Assembly (NCBI RefSeq): GCF_009938165.1
Contig: NZ_AP019649.1
Location: forward strand, 620,001-684,000
Reading direction: 5' to 3'
DNA: 64,000 nt
Source of the DNA: Vibrio taketomensis
GTDB lineage: Bacteria > Pseudomonadota > Gammaproteobacteria > Enterobacterales > Vibrionaceae
The notes beneath the pieces were generated by a model that had not been told where the DNA came from, searched no databases, and saw nothing but the letters and a program-made list of their open reading frames with translations. The translations under genes were made by a program, and so were the position numbers. This document shows positions 59,857 to 64,000 of the stretch, piece after piece; position 1 is the first letter of the stretch, and every line of letters begins with the position of its first letter.

Positions 59857-62800
59857 TTGTTTACTGTTTACCACTCCAACCAAGTTGATGTTTTAAAGTC
59901 TCTCCTCGTGGAACTGGTCAGAATTGATCCATTAGAAAACCCATTCGAGCAAGAACAAATTCTGGTGCAAAGCCCTGGCATGTCTCAATGGTTGAAGATG
60001 GCGCTGGCTAAAGAGTTTGGCGTTGCAGCGAATATTGAATTTCCACTGCCAGCGACCTTTATCTGGAACATGTTTACTCAAGTGTTGCCCGATGTACCAA
60101 AGCGCAGTGCATTTAACAAAGAATCGATGAGTTGGAAGTTGATGCAAATTCTTCCTGGGCTACTTAATCAGCCAGAATTTGCGCCGCTTGAACGCTATCT
60201 TGTCGATGACCATGATAGCTCCAAGCTTTACCAGTTAGCTGAAAAAATTGCCGATATTTTTGATGGTTACTTAGTATATCGCCCTGAGTGGATTGCCAGT
60301 TGGGAGGCCGGCCAAGCCGTCGCTGAGATTGGTGATGAGCACCCTTGGCAGCCAATATTATGGCAGGCGCTGTACGATCATACAGTTGCGCTTGGTCAGT
60401 CACCTTATCATCGTGCCAATTTGTACGAGCATTTCATTGATAGCCTAGCGAGTTTTCAAGGTCAGCTTGAAGGGCTGCCAAAACGTCTGTTTGTGTTTGG
60501 TATTTCGTCACTGCCACCTCGCTATATGGATGCGCTTAAAGCGCTCGGTGAGCATATTGATGTTCATCTAATGTTTACCAACCCTTGTCGTTACTACTGG
60601 GGTGAGGTGCGTGATCGTAAATTTCTCGCCAAACTGGCCGCTAAGCAGCGCAAACATTTGGTGTGGCGTGATGAGCAGTCTCATCACGAAGGTGAAAGTG
60701 AACAGCTAAAAGGCTCGCTGGAAGACAATCTGCTGTTTGATGCCAATGGCAATGAACTTGCTGGTGATGAATTGCATACGGATGTGGTTGGCAACAGCTT
60801 ACTGGCTTCGATGGGGAAACTGGGACGTGACAACATGTATCTATTGTCGCAGCTTGAATCCCATGAAATTGAAGCCTTTGTTGAAATTGAGCGAGACTCA
60901 CTACTGCATCAACTGCAAGCGGATATTCTTAATCTTGAAGAGCATCAAGATGATCACCAACTGATTTCCAGTCATCACAAACAAGCGGTGCAACTTGGGG
61001 ATCACTCGTTGACACTCCATGCTTGTCATAGCCCGATGCGTGAAGTGGAAGTGCTGCACGATCAGTTGCTGGCAATGTTTGATGCCAACCCAAATCTCAA
61101 ACCACGTGACATTATTGTTATGGTGGCGGACATCAATGCCTACAGCCCAGCCATTCAAGCGGTATTTGGTAATGCGCCAGGCGAGCGTTACATCCCATAT
61201 TCGATCTCTGACCGCACTGCCGATCAAGAAAGCCCGATCTTAGCGGCGTTTATGCAGTTGGTGAATTTAGCCAACACTCGCTGCCTTGCCTCTGAACTAC
61301 TTGAGTTATTGGAAACCCCAAGCATTTTAAGCCGCTTTGGTTTGGCGGAAGAGGAATTTCTCCAAGCCAAGTTATGGGTAGAAGAGTCGGGCATTCGTTG
61401 GGGTTTAAATCCCGCAACGGGTAGTGAATTTGATCTGCCTGAGACTGCCCAGAACACTTGGCAATTTGGTATTGAACGAATGTTACTTGGCTATTCGATG
61501 CCGGAGTCAGCGGGTTTGTTTACTGATGGTGAACAAACGTTAGCGCCATACAACGAAGTGCAAGGCATGGGAGCGGAGCTGGCCGGCAAATTGGCGCACT
61601 TTATTGAAACTGTGAGCTACTATCGCCAAGCTTTGGCACAAACGCAAAATATTGACAGTTGGCGCCAGTTATTGACCAGCATGCTCGATGATTTCTTTAA
61701 TGTTGAGCTAGAAGGTGAGGTGGCGTTGAAATCGATTCGCGACACCTTAACAGCGCTGAAAGAACAGCTTGAAGATGCCGCTTTTGGTCAAGATCTTGCT
61801 CCAAGCATAATGGCGCAATACCTCAACAACAAACTTTCTGGTACTCGTGTCAGTCAGCGTTTTCTTGCTGGTCAAGTTAACTTCTGTACCTTGATGCCAA
61901 TGCGCTCAATCCCATTTAAAACCGTGTGTTTACTAGGGATGAATGATGGCGTTTACCCCCGTTCTATGCCCCCCGAAGGTTTTGATTTGATGAATGGCCG
62001 CACTCGTGCTGGTGACCGTTCTCGTCGTGATGATGACCGTTATCTGTTCCTTGAAGCGATTCTTTCTGCGCAGCAAACGCTGTATATCAGTTACGTTGGT
62101 CGTTCGATTCAAGACAACACTGAGCGTGTGCCATCGGTGCTGGTCTCTGAACTGATGGAGTACTGCCACCAAAATTATTGTCTAGCGGGTGATGAAGCGG
62201 GCAGTGTGGATGAGAGTGGCGATAAGCTGATTGCCCATCTTCATCAGCACCATACTATGGTGCCATTTAGCTCGGCTGCATTTAGCCACACTGAGAGCAA
62301 TTTAGTTGGGGCAAGTTACGCCAAAGAGTGGCTGCCAGCGGCGAACCGTTTAGGTCAGCGCAGTGGTGAGTTTAATCGCCAATTGAGCGAGTATTTACTC
62401 GATGCCACCTACCCACTAGAGCTTGATTTGGTTGAGCTGCAACGGTTTTGGCGTTTACCGGTACAGTATTTCTTTAATCGTCGCCTGAAAGTGGTGTTTG
62501 AACCGCCGCTACCTATCATGCCGGATGATGAGCCATTTGTACTTAATGGCTTAGAAAGCTATCAAATGCGTGATGAGTTGCTGCATAACTTGCTTAAAAA
62601 CCAAGCCGCACCAGAGCTAGTGGTCGAAGCATTCGTCGCTCAGCAGCGTGCTCAAGGTAAGCTGCCGGTTGCCGCTTTTGGTGAGATTGAGTTTGAAACC
62701 AACCGCGTGCAAGCTGAGCAGATGTTGGAAAAATTGAGTTTTGTTTCCAATGCGCCAAGTGATGACATCGAAATCAACCTCAGCCTGAATGTGCTTGGCG

Positions 62801-63351
62801 ATGATAAGTTGATTTATTTGCAAGGTTGGCTGACGCAAAATTATCAATCCGGTTTGGTGCGTTATCGCAGCGGTAAAATTCGTTCTCAAGACTATTTAAG
62901 TGCTTGGATCGATCATTTAGCGATGTCGGCGATGGGGACGGCTAAGCGCACGCATATGCTTGGCTATGATCGTAAAGAAGGTGTTGTGCATCTGATTTAC
63001 CCACCGATTGATGATCCTCAACATGCGAAAAGCTTGTTGTCAGAATTGGTTCGCCTGTTTTATAAGGGCATGACAAAGCCATTGGCGTATTTCCCGAAAA
63101 CATCATTAGCAGCGATCGAAGCAGGCTTTAGCCGCAGTGGTGAGTGGGTCGATGATGAAGACAAATCACTGAAGAAAATGGCGGATGCGTTTAATGACAG
63201 TTTTATCGCTCAAGGTGAAGGTAAAGACACGTATATTTCACGAATTTGGCCACAATGGAACGATGAGTTAGCGCAACAAGTTCGCAGCTTGGCCGCACTG
63301 GTGATACAGGCGCCAAGATTACACATGCGTGATGCGCAAGATAATGAGTAA
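59857..63351 (+). CDS. recC: Exodeoxyribonuclease V subunit RecC
   Basis: RecC is the Chi-recognition subunit of the RecBCD helicase-nuclease that processes double-strand breaks and degrades foreign DNA. The 1164-residue product aligns by eye with E. coli RecC from its first residues (MFTVYHSNQVDVLK, then EQILVQSPGMSQWLKM and FPLPATFIWNMF). The start is a TTG at 59857; the ATG at 59850 is out of frame, so either TTG is used or there is a local error. The ribosome site is weak (GAG). recB follows after 287 bp. Confidence 0.93.
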   Translation: MFTVYHSNQVDVLKSLLVELVRIDPLENPFEQEQILVQSPGMSQWLKMALAKEFGVAANIEFPLPATFIWNMFTQVLPDVPKRSAFNKESMSWKLMQILPGLLNQPEFAPLERYLVDDHDSSKLYQLAEKIADIFDGYLVYRPEWIASWEAGQAVAEIGDEHPWQPILWQALYDHTVALGQSPYHRANLYEHFIDSLASFQGQLEGLPKRLFVFGISSLPPRYMDALKALGEHIDVHLMFTNPCRYYWGEVRDRKFLAKLAAKQRKHLVWRDEQSHHEGESEQLKGSLEDNLLFDANGNELAGDELHTDVVGNSLLASMGKLGRDNMYLLSQLESHEIEAFVEIERDSLLHQLQADILNLEEHQDDHQLISSHHKQAVQLGDHSLTLHACHSPMREVEVLHDQLLAMFDANPNLKPRDIIVMVADINAYSPAIQAVFGNAPGERYIPYSISDRTADQESPILAAFMQLVNLANTRCLASELLELLETPSILSRFGLAEEEFLQAKLWVEESGIRWGLNPATGSEFDLPETAQNTWQFGIERMLLGYSMPESAGLFTDGEQTLAPYNEVQGMGAELAGKLAHFIETVSYYRQALAQTQNIDSWRQLLTSMLDDFFNVELEGEVALKSIRDTLTALKEQLEDAAFGQDLAPSIMAQYLNNKLSGTRVSQRFLAGQVNFCTLMPMRSIPFKTVCLLGMNDGVYPRSMPPEGFDLMNGRTRAGDRSRRDDDRYLFLEAILSAQQTLYISYVGRSIQDNTERVPSVLVSELMEYCHQNYCLAGDEAGSVDESGDKLIAHLHQHHTMVPFSSAAFSHTESNLVGASYAKEWLPAANRLGQRSGEFNRQLSEYLLDATYPLELDLVELQRFWRLPVQYFFNRRLKVVFEPPLPIMPDDEPFVLNGLESYQMRDELLHNLLKNQAAPELVVEAFVAQQRAQGKLPVAAFGEIEFETNRVQAEQMLEKLSFVSNAPSDDIEINLSLNVLGDDKLIYLQGWLTQNYQSGLVRYRSGKIRSQDYLSAWIDHLAMSAMGTAKRTHMLGYDRKEGVVHLIYPPIDDPQHAKSLLSELVRLFYKGMTKPLAYFPKTSLAAIEAGFSRSGEWVDDEDKSLKKMADAFNDSFIAQGEGKDTYISRIWPQWNDELAQQVRSLAALVIQAPRLHMRDAQDNE

Positions 63352-63638
63352 GGGAAGTAAAGGAAATAAGTGGCCGCCAGTAAATCATTATTTTGTGTAG
63401 GGCGTTCGCTGTACGGCCACAGGTCAGAGGGACCATGATTCGGTTGGTTAGATGATCCGTTTCGATCACTTAACGCGTGGCACGGATATTATGTATTTAG
63501 TCACTAGGGTTCTGTGAGTAGGGTCTCATTGCGGGGAATGCACGCCCAAAAGCAGCATTATTATTCTATTTTTGTGCTCAGCTCACAGTTAGTTGTTGGA
63601 TTTGCTGAGATTTAAGGTTAAATAAAGGTTTGATTTAT
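63352..63638. other. Gap between recC and recB, no gene recognised
   Basis: No frame has a ribosome site with family features. GTGGCCG (63370-63376) and CGGCCAC (63414-63420) could close a hairpin, and GGTC/GACC follows near 63422-63434, so RNA structure is possible. In E. coli a protease gene (ptr) lies between recC and recB; it is absent here. Confidence 0.4.
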
Positions 63639-64000
63639 ATGACATCTTCGTCAGTTGTCACACCATTGGAAACCATGACGTTTCCACTGCATGGTGCCAG
63701 ATTAATAGAAGCATCTGCCGGTACAGGTAAAACTTTTACCATTGCTGGCCTATATTTACGTCTGTTACTTGGCCATGGCAGTGAAAGTTCTCGTCATCAA
63801 GTGCTACTTACTGTCGATCAAATTCTGGTGGTGACTTTTACTGAAGCGGCGACCGCGGAGCTGCGTGATCGTATTCGAGCTCGTATTCACGATGCACGCA
63901 TCGCTTTTGCTCGTGGTGAAAGCAACGATCCGGTGATCCAACCTTTACTTACAGAAATTCGTGACCATCAACAGGCGGCTTCGATTCTGCTGCAAGCAGA
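63639..64000 (+). CDS. recB: Exodeoxyribonuclease V subunit RecB, N-terminal part (runs off the window)
   Basis: An open frame from the ATG at 63639 continues past the right edge, about 120 residues seen. It starts MTSSSVVTPLETMTFPLHG and has the UvrD/RecB-type Walker A EASAGTGKTFTIAGLYLRLL and helicase motif Ia VVTFTEAATAELRDRIRARI. RecB carries the 3'-5' helicase and the nuclease of RecBCD. AAAGG lies about 11 nt upstream. Confidence 0.93.
   Translation, partial: MTSSSVVTPLETMTFPLHGARLIEASAGTGKTFTIAGLYLRLLLGHGSESSRHQVLLTVDQILVVTFTEAATAELRDRIRARIHDARIAFARGESNDPVIQPLLTEIRDHQQAASILLQA

Overview
The window is a gene-dense, chromosomal stretch of a Vibrio (Vibrionaceae, Gammaproteobacteria). 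The support is gene content and order: a second EF-G next to radA, a divergent peroxiredoxin/OxyR2 pair, a phoBR-pstS / ppx-ppk / pstCAB-phoU block, an array of tandem tRNA-Tyr genes, and recC-recB. From memory these blocks resemble parts of V. cholerae chromosome I joined in a different order. The species cannot be named from this alone. No prophage, integron, CRISPR array, IS element or defence island was seen.

Layout. 1-4 kb: start of a PilZ-like gene, radA, second EF-G. 4-9.4 kb: LysR regulator, acyl-CoA synthetase, chromate transporter with a divergent LysR regulator. 9.4-16 kb: membrane protein, MATE pump, GGCT-like protein, NnrS, lytic transglycosylase mltC, dapD. 16.2-18.3 kb: a two-gene operon (GGGtGRT-family protein plus NifU/IscU-like protein) with a clear fluoride (crcB-type) riboswitch in its leader. 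18.5-20.2 kb: 2-Cys peroxiredoxin and OxyR2. 20.2-24.4 kb: glyoxylate shunt aceB-aceA, then a CBS-domain protein. 24.8-30.7 kb: queA, tgt, yajC, secD, secF. 30.8-35.3 kb: DUF1904, mepA, a small unknown gene, ferredoxin yfhL, tRNA hydroxylation gene trhP, rdgC. 35.5-48.2 kb: phosphate regulon and polyphosphate block with two Pho boxes. 48.2-51.9 kb: two small outer-membrane barrel-like proteins, a repeat lipoprotein, a LysR regulator, cutC. 52.1-52.8 kb: four tandem tRNA-Tyr genes. 53-64 kb: RND efflux pair, SOS gene yebG, LysR with a divergent TDT transporter, recC and the start of recB.

How the genes work together. The Pho block joins sensing (PhoR/PhoB/PhoU), uptake (PstCAB plus a PstS-like protein) and polyphosphate turnover (Ppk/Ppx). 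queA and tgt make queuosine in tRNA, while yajC-secDF serve protein export. AceBA supports growth on acetate or fatty acids. RecBC, RdgC, RadA and YebG are repair or recombination functions.

The most interesting item is the fluoride riboswitch controlling a GGGtGRT/NifU-like operon rather than a fluoride exporter. Its leader has two mutually exclusive long-range pairings that look like an expression platform. A second recurring signal is a set of five single-base deletions, each in a short homopolymer run, in radA, chrA, rdgC, ppk and one tRNA-Tyr copy. Their uniformity points to assembly or sequencing error more than to real gene loss. A structured leader upstream of tgt and paired palindromes upstream of aceB also deserve a look.
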